A DNA stretch of 64,000 bases from Thiohalomonas denitrificans (lineage in GTDB: Bacteria > Pseudomonadota > Gammaproteobacteria > Thiohalomonadales > Thiohalomonadaceae): the NCBI RefSeq assembly GCF_016841685.1, contig NZ_JAENYR010000001.1:50661-114660 (forward strand), written 5' to 3'. The translations under genes were made by a program, and so were the position numbers. Below the pieces are notes generated by a model. It searched no databases. It had not been told where the DNA came from and saw nothing but the letters and a program-made list of their open reading frames with translations. Of this stretch, positions 1 through 10,852 are shown in pieces; the stretch's first letter is position 1; each line of letters starts with the position of its first letter.

Positions 1-213
1 ATTGCGCATGCGGAACATGGCGCAGCGCACCTGGGCCTTTTCATCCTTCAGTGAGAAATACAGGTGCCCGGAGCCGGGCCGGGCCAGATTGGACAGTTCA
101 CCCTCGAGCCAGATAAGCGGTAGGCTCAGCTCGAGAAGGGAACGCACCTCCCGGTTAAGACGCGAGACGGTGAAGATTTCCCGTTCAGGACGGGATTGGG
201 GCGGGTATATCAT
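1..213 (-). CDS. xseA: exodeoxyribonuclease VII large subunit, N-terminal part (cut by window edge)
   Basis: Reading the minus strand from an ATG at 213 gives 71 open codons that run off the window edge. The peptide contains [18 protein letters not shown], then [23 protein letters not shown] and AQVRCAMFR. These are the typical start of XseA, the OB-fold DNA-binding domain of the large subunit of exonuclease VII, a nuclease that degrades single-stranded DNA in the cytoplasm. The ATG at 221 on the same strand closes after three codons, so 213 is the likely start. xseA lying beside guaB in opposite orientation is a common gammaproteobacterial arrangement, which supports the call. Only the first sixth or so of the protein is present. 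Confidence 0.9.
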   Translation of the reverse strand, partial: MIYPPQSRPEREIFTVSRLNREVRSLLELSLPLIWLEGELSNLARPGSGHLYFSLKDEKAQVRCAMFRMRN

Positions 214-341
214 GGCGACATTCTAACGCACACGTTCTCCCGATAGGAGCCACTTTGGTGCGACTAGCAGCAATTCCCGATCCTCCGGGCGGCAGTATGC
301 CGGGGCCGGACGAGGCCGACCCCGGTCACCTTGACTAATGA

Positions 342-2391
<2,050 letters not shown>

Positions 2392-2542
2392 ATCTACTGT
2401 TTGAGTCTACTCCCGGGTAGTTGGTCGACGGTAAACCATCGAAAGACGAAGGACGCCGGGGCAACCAGAGAGTGCGGGTGAGGGGGTTACCCTTGCAGCA
2501 CCTTCTGTGTGCCTTCGGTGTTGTCGTTTGTGGTATCCCGGG

Positions 2543-3511
2543 TCAAAGATCGCCAATGACCACTGCCCGAATGGGTGCCGGGTACCCCTCCACGGTCCGC
2601 TTCGCGTCCCGGGGATCAAGGAAGTGGGGCAGGGAGTGGAACGTCATCCACTCGGTGGGGCGCTGCTCCTCAACCGTGGTTGGCGTGACATCGATCGTGC
2701 GGACGTCCCGAAGTCCCGCCTTGCGCATCCAGTCCTTCAGCGTGGTGACCGAAGGGATATTCCAGACATTGCGCATCTTTGCGTAACGACCCTCCGGCGC
2801 CAGTATGGCCTTCGCTTCGCCCTGGATGACCAGGGTCTCCAGCACTACCTGCCCGCCCTCGCCCAGATGGGCCTTTAATTGCGTCAAATGCTCCAGCGGG
2901 TCGCGGCGATGATAGAGCACCCCCATAGAGAACACGGTATCGAAGCCGCCGTTGCCCTCGGGCAACTCTTCCAGCCTGAGCGGTAGAACGTAGTTCGGTA
3001 CGGGTCCGATAAAGCGACTCAGGGCGGCATACTGCATCACGAACCGGAGGGTCGGATCGACTCCGACCACCAGGTCGGCGCCATCACCGAGCATGCGCCA
3101 GCCGTAATAGCCGTTGCCGCACCCGACATCGAGGATGCGCTTTCCCTTGAGAACCAGGGCATCCCTGAGTCGATTCCACTTCCAGTCCGAGCGCCATTCG
3201 GTGTCCAGGTGAATACCGAAAAGGCAGAATGGGCCCTTGCGCCAGGGATGAAACGCCTTGAGTCGCTCAATGAGGAGTTCACGCTGCCCGAGTGACAGCT
3301 GCGTGGAATCGCCGATACGCAGACAGTCGGCAGTCAGCTCAACCGACGAGGGTGAAATCCGGGGGAGGGCATTCAGGGCAGCCTGCCAAAACCGGAGGTC
3401 GCCGTGGCTTGCCGGGTCGAGCGCAGCTTTCACCTTGCCACGCAACTGACTCGGCCAGTGTGACAACGGTGTATTGGCAAGGGCGTTGTATAGGCATTCG
3501 TAGTCGGGCAT
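2543..3511 (-). CDS. cmoB: tRNA U34 carboxymethyltransferase
   Basis: CmoB transfers a carboxymethyl group from carboxy-SAM to 5-hydroxyuridine at tRNA position 34 (cmo5U synthesis). Visible signatures are PWRKGPFCLFG, DTEWRSDWKWNRL, the SAM-binding loop LDVGCGNGYYG, FDTVFSMGVLYHRR and the C-terminal TVEGYPAPIRAVV. Starting at the ATG at 3511 (MPDYECLYNALANTPLSHW) gives 322 aa, close to the 323 of E. coli CmoB. An ATG at 3532 is a second possibility. Neither has a strong ribosome site. The frame is open for 110 further codons upstream, but those lie in a mobile element (3562-3883) and are not CmoB-like. cmoA is not in the window. Confidence 0.95.
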   Translation of the reverse strand: MPDYECLYNALANTPLSHWPSQLRGKVKAALDPASHGDLRFWQAALNALPRISPSSVELTADCLRIGDSTQLSLGQRELLIERLKAFHPWRKGPFCLFGIHLDTEWRSDWKWNRLRDALVLKGKRILDVGCGNGYYGWRMLGDGADLVVGVDPTLRFVMQYAALSRFIGPVPNYVLPLRLEELPEGNGGFDTVFSMGVLYHRRDPLEHLTQLKAHLGEGGQVVLETLVIQGEAKAILAPEGRYAKMRNVWNIPSVTTLKDWMRKAGLRDVRTIDVTPTTVEEQRPTEWMTFHSLPHFLDPRDAKRTVEGYPAPIRAVVIGDL

Positions 3512-3561
3512 GGCGGAGATTTTACCACCCATATCGTCCAGAGCGCGGATCACCGACAGCG

Positions 3562-3883
3562 GCAGGGCAACCGCATGGACCACTAGTTTCAAGCGAGTGA
3601 TGCAAGTGCTTGATATCGGGTCGTCGGCAGCACGACTGCATGGGCGCAGGAGGTAGAACGATGCACGCCGCCATGGAAGGCGTGGTGCTAGACAATGCAT
3701 GGTGCATATTGTCGAGTGAGCCGTTCTCGAGGGATGCTCCGTCACGCCTGCAGGGATGAAAGCTGATGGCTCCGCATAATCTTCACTTCCTAAATCCCTG
3801 TAGGTCGTATTCACAGCGTACCTGATATCAAGCACTTGCATCGTTCGCCAAGCACGAAGCCTGTAGGTATGCGCTTACCGCTG
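3562..3883 (+). mobile_element. MITE family 1, copy A (322 bp, upstream of cmoB)
   Basis: The left end is CAGGGCAACCGCAT and the right end is GGTATGCGCTTACCGCTG. Inner arms GCAAGTGCTTGATATC (left) and GATATCAAGCACTTGC (right) form a perfect inverted pair. The flanks CCGACAGCGG (3552-3561) and CTGACAGCGG (3884-3893) match at 9 of 10 positions and read as a 10-bp target duplication. The interior shares blocks with the copy at 30216-30472, for example CCCTGTAGGTCGTATTCACA followed by GCGTACCT. No transposase frame is present, so the element is non-autonomous. This is the most diverged of the three full copies. Confidence 0.85.
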
Positions 3884-3920
3884 CTGACAGCGGTCAGATT
3901 AGCCTTACTTTGAGCAGGGG

Positions 3921-3949
3921 TTGTATATTTAAGCGCATCAGCATATGCT
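3921..3949 (+). promoter_or_regulatory. candidate sigma-70 promoter with 16-bp palindromic operator
   Basis: TTGTAT (3921-3926) and TATGCT (3944-3949) are spaced by 17 bp and resemble -35 and -10 elements. The -10 lies inside a perfect 16-bp palindrome, ATCAGCATATGCTGAT (3937-3952), a good candidate operator for a dimeric repressor of ArsR or similar type. The regulator itself is not in the window. The assignment is inference from spacing and symmetry. Confidence 0.5.
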
Positions 3950-3960
3950 GATATTAATGC

Positions 3961-3974
3961 TTGATTTATATCAA
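3961..3974 (+). promoter_or_regulatory. perfect FNR/ANR-type box
   Basis: TTGATTTATATCAA matches the FNR consensus TTGAT-N4-ATCAA exactly. It lies 13 bases before the ATG of the 44-aa membrane peptide and just downstream of the candidate promoter at 3921-3949. In that position an FNR-family protein would be expected to block transcription rather than activate it. Confidence 0.6.
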
Positions 3975-3987
3975 AGAGGAGCTCGCC

Positions 3988-4122
3988 ATGATCACCGTCG
4001 GAATCCTTACCGCTATTCCTGCGATTCTGTTTACGCTGGTTGGCGTGGCCATTGTAGTGCTGCTCTATCCCTATGCCCGCTGCTTCCTGGTCCGCGGCAC
4101 TGGCGGTGATTGCCGGACGTAA
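3988..4122 (+). CDS. small hydrophobic membrane peptide (44 aa)
   Basis: ATG at 3988 follows a good AAGAGGAG ribosome site by 6 bases. The 44-aa product begins MITVGILTAI and has one long transmembrane stretch (about residues 3-30), then a short tail with Cys32 and Cys42. I do not recognise a family. The case for a real gene rests on the ribosome site, the full transmembrane helix and an elaborate upstream region with promoter, palindrome and FNR box. It is convergent with ppsA (82-base gap). A redox- or oxygen-responsive membrane peptide is possible, but its function is unknown. Confidence 0.6.
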   Translation: MITVGILTAIPAILFTLVGVAIVVLLYPYARCFLVRGTGGDCRT

Positions 4123-4204
4123 TTGGCGGGGTCTGGCCTGTCGGACTTGGGGATTCCAGACCGTCTGAGTTCGACAGGCTGCGGTCCGGCTTGATTAGGG
4201 CGAA

Positions 4205-6580
4205 TCAGGATAGCCTTCGTTCGGTGGCGGCAACCTGCTCCTTGACGCGAATGAAGCTGTCGGGATTGACCGAGATCGAATCGATCCCGGACTCCACCAG
4301 GAACTGTGCGAATTCCGGGTGATCGCTGGGCGCCTGCCCGCACAGGCCGACCTTGCAATCGTGTCGGTGGGCTCGTTCGATCACCTGGGTGATGAGCACC
4401 TTGACCGCCTCATCCTGTTCATCGAACAGGCCGGCGAGCCGGTCGGAGTCCCGGTCGACCCCGAGCGTGAGCTGGGTCAGGTCGTTGCTGCCGATGGAAA
4501 ACCCGTCGAAGCGCTGGGCGAACTGTTCGGCCAGGATCACATTGGAGGGGATCTCGCACATGACGTAGATCTCGAGACCGGACTGGCTCCGCGCCAGACC
4601 GTGTTCGGCCATGGTCTCCAGCACGCGATCGGCCTCCTTCAGCGTTCGGCAGAACGGAATCATGACCCGTATATTCGATAGGCCCAGTACCTCCCGGGCC
4701 ATTTTGATGGCGCGGCATTCAAGCGCGAAGCCCTTCTCATACCCTTCGTGGTAGTAGCGGCTCGCACCCCGCCAGCCGAGCATGGGATTCTCCTCCTTTG
4801 GCTCGAAGGCGCGTCCCCCCAGTAATTCTGCATACTCGTTGGTCTTGAAATCGCTCATGCGCACAATCACCGGATTCGGCCAGCGGGAAGCGGCTATCAG
4901 GCTGATCCCCCGCGCCAGTGTCTCCACGAAGTAGTCTGTAGGTTCGTCGAAGGCGCGAGTCAGTTCGGCGATCCTCTGTCGGTCGCTGTCATCAGTCACC
5001 CGGTCCGGCTCGACCAGGGCCATCGGATGGACCTTGATCAGGTTGTTGATGATGAACTCCATGCGGGCAAGGCCGACCCCGTCGGCGGGCAGACGCCACC
5101 ACTGAAGGGCCGCTGACGGATTGGCCAAATTCAGCATGACCGCGGTTTTGGTCTCGGGAATGTCTTCCAGTGCCAGATCCCGCGTCTCGAAGTCGGCCTT
5201 GCCTTCATAGATGAAGCCTTCATCCCCTTCGGCACAGGAGACGGTCACCTCCTGACCCGACTTCAGGACCCTGGACGCATTTCCGGTCCCGACGACGGCG
5301 GGCAGGCCCAGCTCACGACTGACAATGGCGGCGTGAGAGGTCCGCCCGCCGTGATCGGTGACAATTGCCGCGGCCTTTTTCATTACCGGAACCCAGTCGG
5401 GGTCGGTCATGGGCGTGACGAGAATCGCCCCGTCTTCGAACTGGCCGATCTCGTCGGGACTGGCGAGCTGGCAAACCTTTCCCGTGGCAATCGCCTCACC
5501 GACCGAAAGTCCGCGTACCAGCTCTTTACCCTTGTCTTTCAGGGTATAGCTCTTGAGCATTTGGCTGCCGCGCTGCGACTGGACGGTTTCGGGACGTGCC
5601 TGAACCACCCAGAGCTTCCTTGTCTCCCCATCTTTGGCCCATTCGATGTCCATGGGACGGTCGTAATGGCGCTCGATGATCACCGCCCAGCGCGCGAGCT
5701 GCATGGTTTCGGTATCAGTGAGCACGAATGCGTTACGCTCACTCTCGTCGGTGGGTACCTTTCGGGTGGGCTCATCTCCGCCGCCGGCATAGATCATCTT
5801 GTTACCCTTGTTGCCGAGCCGCCGTTCGAGGACCGGCCGGAATTGCGGGTTGTCCAGCAAAGGTTTAAAGACGCGGTACTCATCAGGGTCGACCGAGCCC
5901 TGTACCACCAGCTCGCCCAGCCCCCAGGAGGCATTGATCAGCACCGCTTCGGAGAAGCCGGTTTCAGTGTCGATGGAGAACATGACGCCGGCGCCTCCGA
6001 GGTCGGAACGAACCATGTGCTGAATGCCGATCGAGAGGGCGACCTGGAGGTGGTCGAAGCCCTGGTTTTCGCGATAGCTGATGGCCCGATCGGTGAACAA
6101 TGAGGCGTAGCACTTTCGGCAGGCATCGAGCAGTGCCTCTTCACCACGGATATTCAAAAAGCTCTCCTGCTGGCCGGCGAATGAGGCGGCAGGGAGATCT
6201 TCGGCCGTGGCACTCGATCGCACCGCGACCGATATCTCCTCACCATTGCCCAGCTGCCGATATCCCTTGCGGATCTCCTGCTCCAGTGGCGGGGGGAACT
6301 CCGCCTTGTCGAACATGTGCCGGATTTTTTTTCCGGATTCGGACAGGTTGTTGCTGTTCCTGGCGCCGACCACTCTTGCGATCGCACCATTCAGATCATT
6401 GCGTCGAAGAAATTCGCGATAGGCGTGGGCGGTTGTTGCGAAACCGTCGGGGACGGCAATGCCGGTTTCCTTGAGAGTGGCGATCATCTCTCCGAGTGAA
6501 GCATTCTTACCGCCGACAAGGGCAGTGTCGGTGGAGCGCAGCGCGGTAAAAGGCAGCGTCAGGGCATTTTCGTCGGCCAT
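4205..6580 (-). CDS. ppsA: phosphoenolpyruvate synthase
   Basis: Makes PEP from pyruvate, ATP and water (gluconeogenic). At 791 aa it matches the E. coli enzyme (792). Domain order is as expected: an N-terminal ATP-grasp-like nucleotide domain (VGGKNASLGEM, about residues 20-340), the swivelling phospho-His domain with GGRTSHAAIVSRELGLP (His416), and the C-terminal PEP/pyruvate barrel ending with GSNDLTQLTLGVDRDS and VGLCGQAPSD. A clear AAGGAGATC ribosome site precedes the ATG. The partner regulatory kinase PpsR is not adjacent. The gene stands alone and is convergent with the 44-aa peptide gene. Confidence 0.96.
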   Translation of the reverse strand: MADENALTLPFTALRSTDTALVGGKNASLGEMIATLKETGIAVPDGFATTAHAYREFLRRNDLNGAIARVVGARNSNNLSESGKKIRHMFDKAEFPPPLEQEIRKGYRQLGNGEEISVAVRSSATAEDLPAASFAGQQESFLNIRGEEALLDACRKCYASLFTDRAISYRENQGFDHLQVALSIGIQHMVRSDLGGAGVMFSIDTETGFSEAVLINASWGLGELVVQGSVDPDEYRVFKPLLDNPQFRPVLERRLGNKGNKMIYAGGGDEPTRKVPTDESERNAFVLTDTETMQLARWAVIIERHYDRPMDIEWAKDGETRKLWVVQARPETVQSQRGSQMLKSYTLKDKGKELVRGLSVGEAIATGKVCQLASPDEIGQFEDGAILVTPMTDPDWVPVMKKAAAIVTDHGGRTSHAAIVSRELGLPAVVGTGNASRVLKSGQEVTVSCAEGDEGFIYEGKADFETRDLALEDIPETKTAVMLNLANPSAALQWWRLPADGVGLARMEFIINNLIKVHPMALVEPDRVTDDSDRQRIAELTRAFDEPTDYFVETLARGISLIAASRWPNPVIVRMSDFKTNEYAELLGGRAFEPKEENPMLGWRGASRYYHEGYEKGFALECRAIKMAREVLGLSNIRVMIPFCRTLKEADRVLETMAEHGLARSQSGLEIYVMCEIPSNVILAEQFAQRFDGFSIGSNDLTQLTLGVDRDSDRLAGLFDEQDEAVKVLITQVIERAHRHDCKVGLCGQAPSDHPEFAQFLVESGIDSISVNPDSFIRVKEQVAATERRLS

Positions 6581-6709
6581 TTTGATCTCCTTGGTTCCTG
6601 TTCATGAGCGGCACCATCGCGACGGTATTCGAATCCAATAATGGGTTCCGCAAGATGGTGCGATATTCTCATTCCATCTCAAGCGCGCTCACGGCAGATG
6701 CAGGGCTAC

Positions 6710-7852
6710 TCAGGCTCGCCAGTGTTGCTCGTTACCATCGGAATCCAGGGTCACCCGGCGCCGCAGGTCGGCAAGCGAAAGTGTGCCGCGCAGGATGCCG
6801 TGTTCGACGATCATCAGCAGTTGATCGCCACGGCGGCTCATCGCCGACAGTGCGCTTTCGGCATCGGAATCCGGCGTCAGCGATTCCTCCACCGGACAGC
6901 CGTGGGCGTAGTCCATTACCGTTCGCTCATTCCATTCCGCACGCGGGACACGCTTGGGAAGATTTGCGTCGATGCAACCGACCAGGCGATCCTCTTCGAC
7001 CACCGGAAACATCGTGTGTGGATACCCCTGCGAAAAACGGTTAGCGAGATCGGAAAGGGAGGTATCAGCCGGAACCCGGACCGGATAGCGATCCATCAGG
7101 GACTGCACCGGTACCCCTTTCAGTCGCTCACGGACTTTCATCTGTCGATAGGAGCCATGAGCTGCCATTCGCAAAAATAACCCGATAAGAATCCACCAGA
7201 CTCCCCCCACCGGATTGCCGCTCAATATCGCCCAAATTCCCAACACCACCAGTACCCATCCAAAGCCCGCTCCAATCTGCACCGCGATACGGGTAGCCCA
7301 GTCCAGATCCTTGCGTACACCCCATAAGATCGAACGCAGGATCCTTCCTCCGTCCAGGGGGAAGGCGGGTATGACGTTGAATACGGCCAACAACAGGTTG
7401 AGATAGGCGAGATAGAGGATCACGCCCGCGACGGTCGGCGGCAAGCCGAGGGCGCCGCTGAGCGCAGAGAGCTGGAAAAAGCCCCAAGCCAAAACGGCAC
7501 TGGCAATCGGGCCGGCCGCCGCCATCATGAATTCCGCCTTGGCACTCGGTGGTTCATCCTCCATCTCCGCGACACCGCCGAAGATGAATAGGGTGATGCC
7601 GTCGATGGGCATCCCGTAACGGCGCGCCACGATGGAGTGACAGAACTCGTGCAGAACGATGGAGACCAGCAGTCCGATAACCCCGGCGACCGCCATGGTC
7701 CAGTACTGCGCCAGGGTCAGGTCGGGAACAAAGAAAGGAAATAGACCGTGGGCAAGAGACCATGCAACGAGCAGGCCCAAAAACAGCCAACTCAGGTCGA
7801 TGCGTACCTCGAAACCGAGCAGGCGAAACAGCTTGATGCGTTTCCCGAACAT
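6710..7852 (-). CDS. M50 site-2-type zinc metalloprotease with C-terminal CBS pair
   Basis: A 380-aa intramembrane protease of the Rip3-like group. The zinc motif HEFCH (His68, Glu69, His72) lies in the second transmembrane segment, and the third ligand is in NVIPAFPLDGGRIL (about residues 158-172). Roughly six hydrophobic segments span residues 15-225. A pair of CBS domains follows (about 245-375), probably sensing an adenine nucleotide or similar ligand. The family cleaves membrane-bound anti-sigma factors or other single-pass proteins, but the substrate here is unknown. It is divergent from the small membrane gene at 7975, with a 122-base gap that must hold both promoters. Confidence 0.9.
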   Translation of the reverse strand: MFGKRIKLFRLLGFEVRIDLSWLFLGLLVAWSLAHGLFPFFVPDLTLAQYWTMAVAGVIGLLVSIVLHEFCHSIVARRYGMPIDGITLFIFGGVAEMEDEPPSAKAEFMMAAAGPIASAVLAWGFFQLSALSGALGLPPTVAGVILYLAYLNLLLAVFNVIPAFPLDGGRILRSILWGVRKDLDWATRIAVQIGAGFGWVLVVLGIWAILSGNPVGGVWWILIGLFLRMAAHGSYRQMKVRERLKGVPVQSLMDRYPVRVPADTSLSDLANRFSQGYPHTMFPVVEEDRLVGCIDANLPKRVPRAEWNERTVMDYAHGCPVEESLTPDSDAESALSAMSRRGDQLLMIVEHGILRGTLSLADLRRRVTLDSDGNEQHWRA

Positions 7853-7974
7853 GGCCTCATCCTGTGACGGCTATGAGCCCTCGGCTCTTACCGCAGAGTG
7901 TAGTGGAGTCCTCGAACCGGCAAGTTCCGGTTTTACTGATATCTTTGGAGTAGGAGCATCAACGGAGCAGGGCC

Positions 7975-8436
7975 GTGGACCCCATCGGTGAAGGCATTAA
8001 CGGGTTCGCTGTTGCGTATCTGGCCTTCTGGTTGATTGTGGCGTGGTTTAGTGCCTACGCGAAGCATACTCGGGAGACGACGCAGATGCTGAATGACAAG
8101 CTGGCTCCCGAGTTGCCGAAAGGCGTAAGTGTGCAACTGTCGCCGCCCTGGTATGCTCGCTTGGGTGTCGTCGAAAATATCCTCACCCTGAGCGTCCTCG
8201 GCTATGGGCTGGTGATTCTCGAGTGGCAGTGGACTCTGGGTGGCTTCGGGCTGTTCCTGCTGGTTTTACTACCACTGGCCACACAGTTTCTGACCCCACA
8301 TCCAGGCTCCTGGCATTACGTCAAAATCCTGCGGCGGCGACTGCAGATCCGAATGGCGGAGAGCGCTCAGGAGAATGATCGGGAGCAGGCACAGATCTAC
8401 CGTATCGCTTTGCAGCGTATCGACCAGGGGCTTTGA
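7975..8436 (+). CDS. unknown membrane protein (153 aa)
   Basis: GTG start at 7975 preceded by GGAG at a workable distance. The protein opens with a hydrophobic segment (about residues 9-28), then a polar stretch, a second hydrophobic block with one or two passes (about 60-105), and a basic, helical C-terminal tail (LRRRLQIRMAESAQENDREQ). I do not recognise the family. The stop overlaps the spacer to the next gene by a short distance (17 bases to its ATG), so the two are probably cotranscribed. The companion gene suggests an accessory role at the membrane. Confidence 0.7.
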   Translation: MDPIGEGINGFAVAYLAFWLIVAWFSAYAKHTRETTQMLNDKLAPELPKGVSVQLSPPWYARLGVVENILTLSVLGYGLVILEWQWTLGGFGLFLLVLLPLATQFLTPHPGSWHYVKILRRRLQIRMAESAQENDREQAQIYRIALQRIDQGL

Positions 8437-8453
8437 TAAGCCGGGAGGAGTCC

Positions 8454-8783
8454 ATGCGAAGGCAAGATCCCGAAAACCGGGTTTTCTGGGGTGGACAGGG
8501 ATCGCTGGATCCGGCGGTCGAACTGTTCAAGGAAAAAGGTAGTGTCGAGATAGAGATGCCAGCGGAACTGCACCATGCGGTATTTTCCCACCTCTGTTCC
8601 GGGGCTCGGGAGAGTCAGGTGGAGCAGATTGACCAGGAGGGTGATGCGGACCTGCTGGAACGGATCGCGGAAATCGGACAACTGGCCGACTTGCGGGTCT
8701 TCCTGCCTCTTGCGCGCGAGCGCCATGCCAGGGTCTCGATCCGGAGTCCGGCTCCGCATCTGACGATTCAGGCAGAGGACTAG
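8454..8783 (+). CDS. unknown soluble protein (109 aa)
   Basis: The ATG at 8454 is preceded by GGGAGGAG at ideal spacing, so I prefer it to the TTG at 8433. The product is a mixed alpha/beta soluble protein without signal peptide, with SVEIEMPAELHHAVFSHLCS near residue 35 and LADLRVFLPLARER near 75. No known motif is visible. It follows the 153-aa membrane protein by 17 bases and precedes a mobile element at 8816, which probably ends the operon. Confidence 0.65.
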   Translation: MRRQDPENRVFWGGQGSLDPAVELFKEKGSVEIEMPAELHHAVFSHLCSGARESQVEQIDQEGDADLLERIAEIGQLADLRVFLPLARERHARVSIRSPAPHLTIQAED

Positions 8784-8798
8784 CAGGTTGCGCCGGGC

Positions 8799-8817
8799 GT
8801 CGGCTTGAAGGCCGACC
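8799..8817. repeat. REP-like palindrome
   Basis: GTCGGCTTGAAGGCCGACC forms a short stem with a small loop. It resembles the units at 35527-35640. It abuts, and slightly overlaps, the left end of the family 2 element. Confidence 0.5.
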
Positions 8818-9031
8818 TGGGAGCCTGTCCGAGAACAGACTGACCGACTCGGCTCGGGCATCCTGCTTCGCTCTGACTCCTCCACCATGGAGTCGTGCGG
8901 CCAAGCCTGATTGGCCAGATTTCCCGCTCATTTTCGTTAAATAGAACCACTATTCGCCTCAAATGACCGAAAAATCCGACTCAATCCGTCTTGCCCTCGT
9001 GACGGTCGCTATTCTCGGACAGGCTCCCAGG
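8816..9031 (+). mobile_element. MITE family 2, complete copy (216 bp)
   Basis: The ends CCTGGGAGCCTGTCCGAGAA and TTCTCGGACAGGCTCCCAGG are perfect 20-bp inverted repeats. The interior carries no long frame. A related but right-truncated copy lies at 35316-35485. The two share blocks such as CATGGAGTCGTGCGGCCAAG and CTCATTTTCGTTAAAT. No transposase is present. I see no certain target duplication, so the outermost bases may be part of the palindrome or of the target. It fills most of the 327-base gap upstream of polX. Confidence 0.75.
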
Positions 9032-9110
9032 GTGAAGCAGATGGAGCTCTATCATCCACTTCTATCGTTCGGCCTCTGCCAGCTATCCAAGACAGGTCCG
9101 GTGATTGCTG

Positions 9111-10826
9111 ATGCGTGAGAACCGGGAAATCGCCCATACGTTTGACACGCTGGCTGACCTGCTGGAGATCGAAGGCGCCAATCCGTTCCGGGTACGGGCC
9201 TATCGCAATGCCGCCCGCGTACTCGACGGTATTTCCCAGAATGTGGCGTCGATGATCCGGGAGGGGCGCGATCTTTCACAGTATCCCGGTATCGGCAAGG
9301 ACCTGGCCGAAAAAATCCGTACGGTGAGCGAAACGGGGACCCTGCCTCTGCTTGAAGAGGTGGAGAAGCGGGTTCCTCTGGCGTTGAGTCAAATCACTCA
9401 AATCGAGGGCCTCGGCCCGCGTCGGGTCAAGGCGCTCCATGAGTCACTCCAGATCAATAGTCTCGATGATTTGGAGAAAGCTATCGAGCAAGGGAGAGTG
9501 CGTGAACTTCCAGGTTTCGGTGCGCGTACGGAAGAGCTTATCCGCAATGGTCTGGCGCGACTTCGAGCCAGCCAGGGGCGAACCCTGATCGCGGATGCCG
9601 AAGAGACCGCGGTACATCTGGAGCAGTATCTGTCTGAGCTGGAAGGCGTGAAGCAGGTGACGGTCGCCGGTAGTTACCGGCGCCGCCGGGAAACGGTCGG
9701 TGACCTGGATGTACTGGTGACTTGCCGCCGGGGAGTACCGGTAGGAAAACAGTTTACCCGTTTCGAGCCGGTCGAGACGATTCTCTCTCAAGGGGAAACC
9801 CGCTCATCGGTGCGTCTGCGCAGCGGGCTGCAGGTGGATCTGCGTGTGGTTCCCGAGATCAGTTACGGTGCTGCACTGCACTACTTTACGGGTTCCAAGG
9901 CACACAATATCGCGATAAGAAAGTTGGGTGTGGCGCGCGGCCTCAAGATTAACGAATACGGCGTATTCAGGGGTGATCGACGAATCGCCGGCCGAACCGA
10001 GAAAGAGGTGTTCGCATCGGTCGGCCTGCCATTCATCGAACCGGAACTGAGGGAGGACCGGGGCGAAATCGAAGCCGCCAGGAACGGAGGCCTTCCAAAC
10101 CTGATTCGAACGCAGGACATCCGCGGCGATTTGCACGCCCATACCACTGCCAGCGACGGGCGCAGTAGCCTCGAGTCGATGGTCCAGGCGGCCCGGGAGC
10201 GAGGATACGAATATCTGGCGATCACCGATCATTCCCAAGCGGTGACCGTCGCCAGAGGTCTGGATGTCGAACGGCTACGGCAGCAGATTCAGGCCATCGA
10301 TCGGCTTCAGCGGCAGTATGACGATATCCGGATCCTCAAGGGGAGCGAAGTGGATATTCTCGAGGATGGCCGCCTCGACCTGCCGGATGACATCCTTCGC
10401 GAATTGGACATCACTGTCTGCTCGGTACACTCCCGCTTCAATCTCTCTGAGGCGAAACAGACGGAGCGCATCCTGCGTGCGATGGACAATCCGCACTTCC
10501 GCATCCTGGGCCATCCCAGTGGGCGCATCCTCAACAAACGCGACCCTTATCAAGTTGACCTGGCGCGGATTATCGCAGGCGCTGCCGAACGTGGGCGTTT
10601 TCTGGAAGTGAATGCCCAGCCCGACCGGTTGGACCTGACCGACACGGCCTGCCGGTTGGCAAAGGCGCAGGGCGCGAAGGTGGCTATTTCCACCGATGCT
10701 CACTCCGATATGGGACTTGCAAAACTTCGTTTTGGAATCGGTCAGGCGCGCCGCGGCTGGCTGGAAAGGGACGACGTGATCAATACCCGGCCGCTTGCAG
10801 GTTTGTTGAAGTTACTCCAGTCGTAA
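9111..10826 (+). CDS. polX: DNA polymerase/3'-5' exonuclease PolX
   Basis: A family-X polymerase fused to a PHP nuclease, acting in base-excision and gap repair. The ATG at 9111 gives 571 aa, the usual length. A TTG two codons upstream is possible. The N-terminal 8-kDa and fingers region has helix-hairpin-helix motifs (YPGIGKDLAEKI, IEGLGPRRVKAL, LPGFGARTEELI). The palm has GSYRRRRETVGDLDVLV with the metal-binding Asp pair, and a third Asp in LQVDLRVV. The PHP domain starts near residue 340 with GDLHAHTTASDGRSS, and later HPSGR and STDAHS supply metal ligands. All key residues look intact, so both activities are expected. Confidence 0.95.
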   Translation: MRENREIAHTFDTLADLLEIEGANPFRVRAYRNAARVLDGISQNVASMIREGRDLSQYPGIGKDLAEKIRTVSETGTLPLLEEVEKRVPLALSQITQIEGLGPRRVKALHESLQINSLDDLEKAIEQGRVRELPGFGARTEELIRNGLARLRASQGRTLIADAEETAVHLEQYLSELEGVKQVTVAGSYRRRRETVGDLDVLVTCRRGVPVGKQFTRFEPVETILSQGETRSSVRLRSGLQVDLRVVPEISYGAALHYFTGSKAHNIAIRKLGVARGLKINEYGVFRGDRRIAGRTEKEVFASVGLPFIEPELREDRGEIEAARNGGLPNLIRTQDIRGDLHAHTTASDGRSSLESMVQAARERGYEYLAITDHSQAVTVARGLDVERLRQQIQAIDRLQRQYDDIRILKGSEVDILEDGRLDLPDDILRELDITVCSVHSRFNLSEAKQTERILRAMDNPHFRILGHPSGRILNKRDPYQVDLARIIAGAAERGRFLEVNAQPDRLDLTDTACRLAKAQGAKVAISTDAHSDMGLAKLRFGIGQARRGWLERDDVINTRPLAGLLKLLQS

Positions 10827-10852
10827 GCTCCTTCCTCTCCTTTTGGCTTCAT

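Noticed and set aside
3512..3841. 110-residue N-terminal extension of CmoB
   Set aside because: Mostly encoded by the family 1 mobile element and absent from the family. The inner ATG at 3511 gives the standard length.
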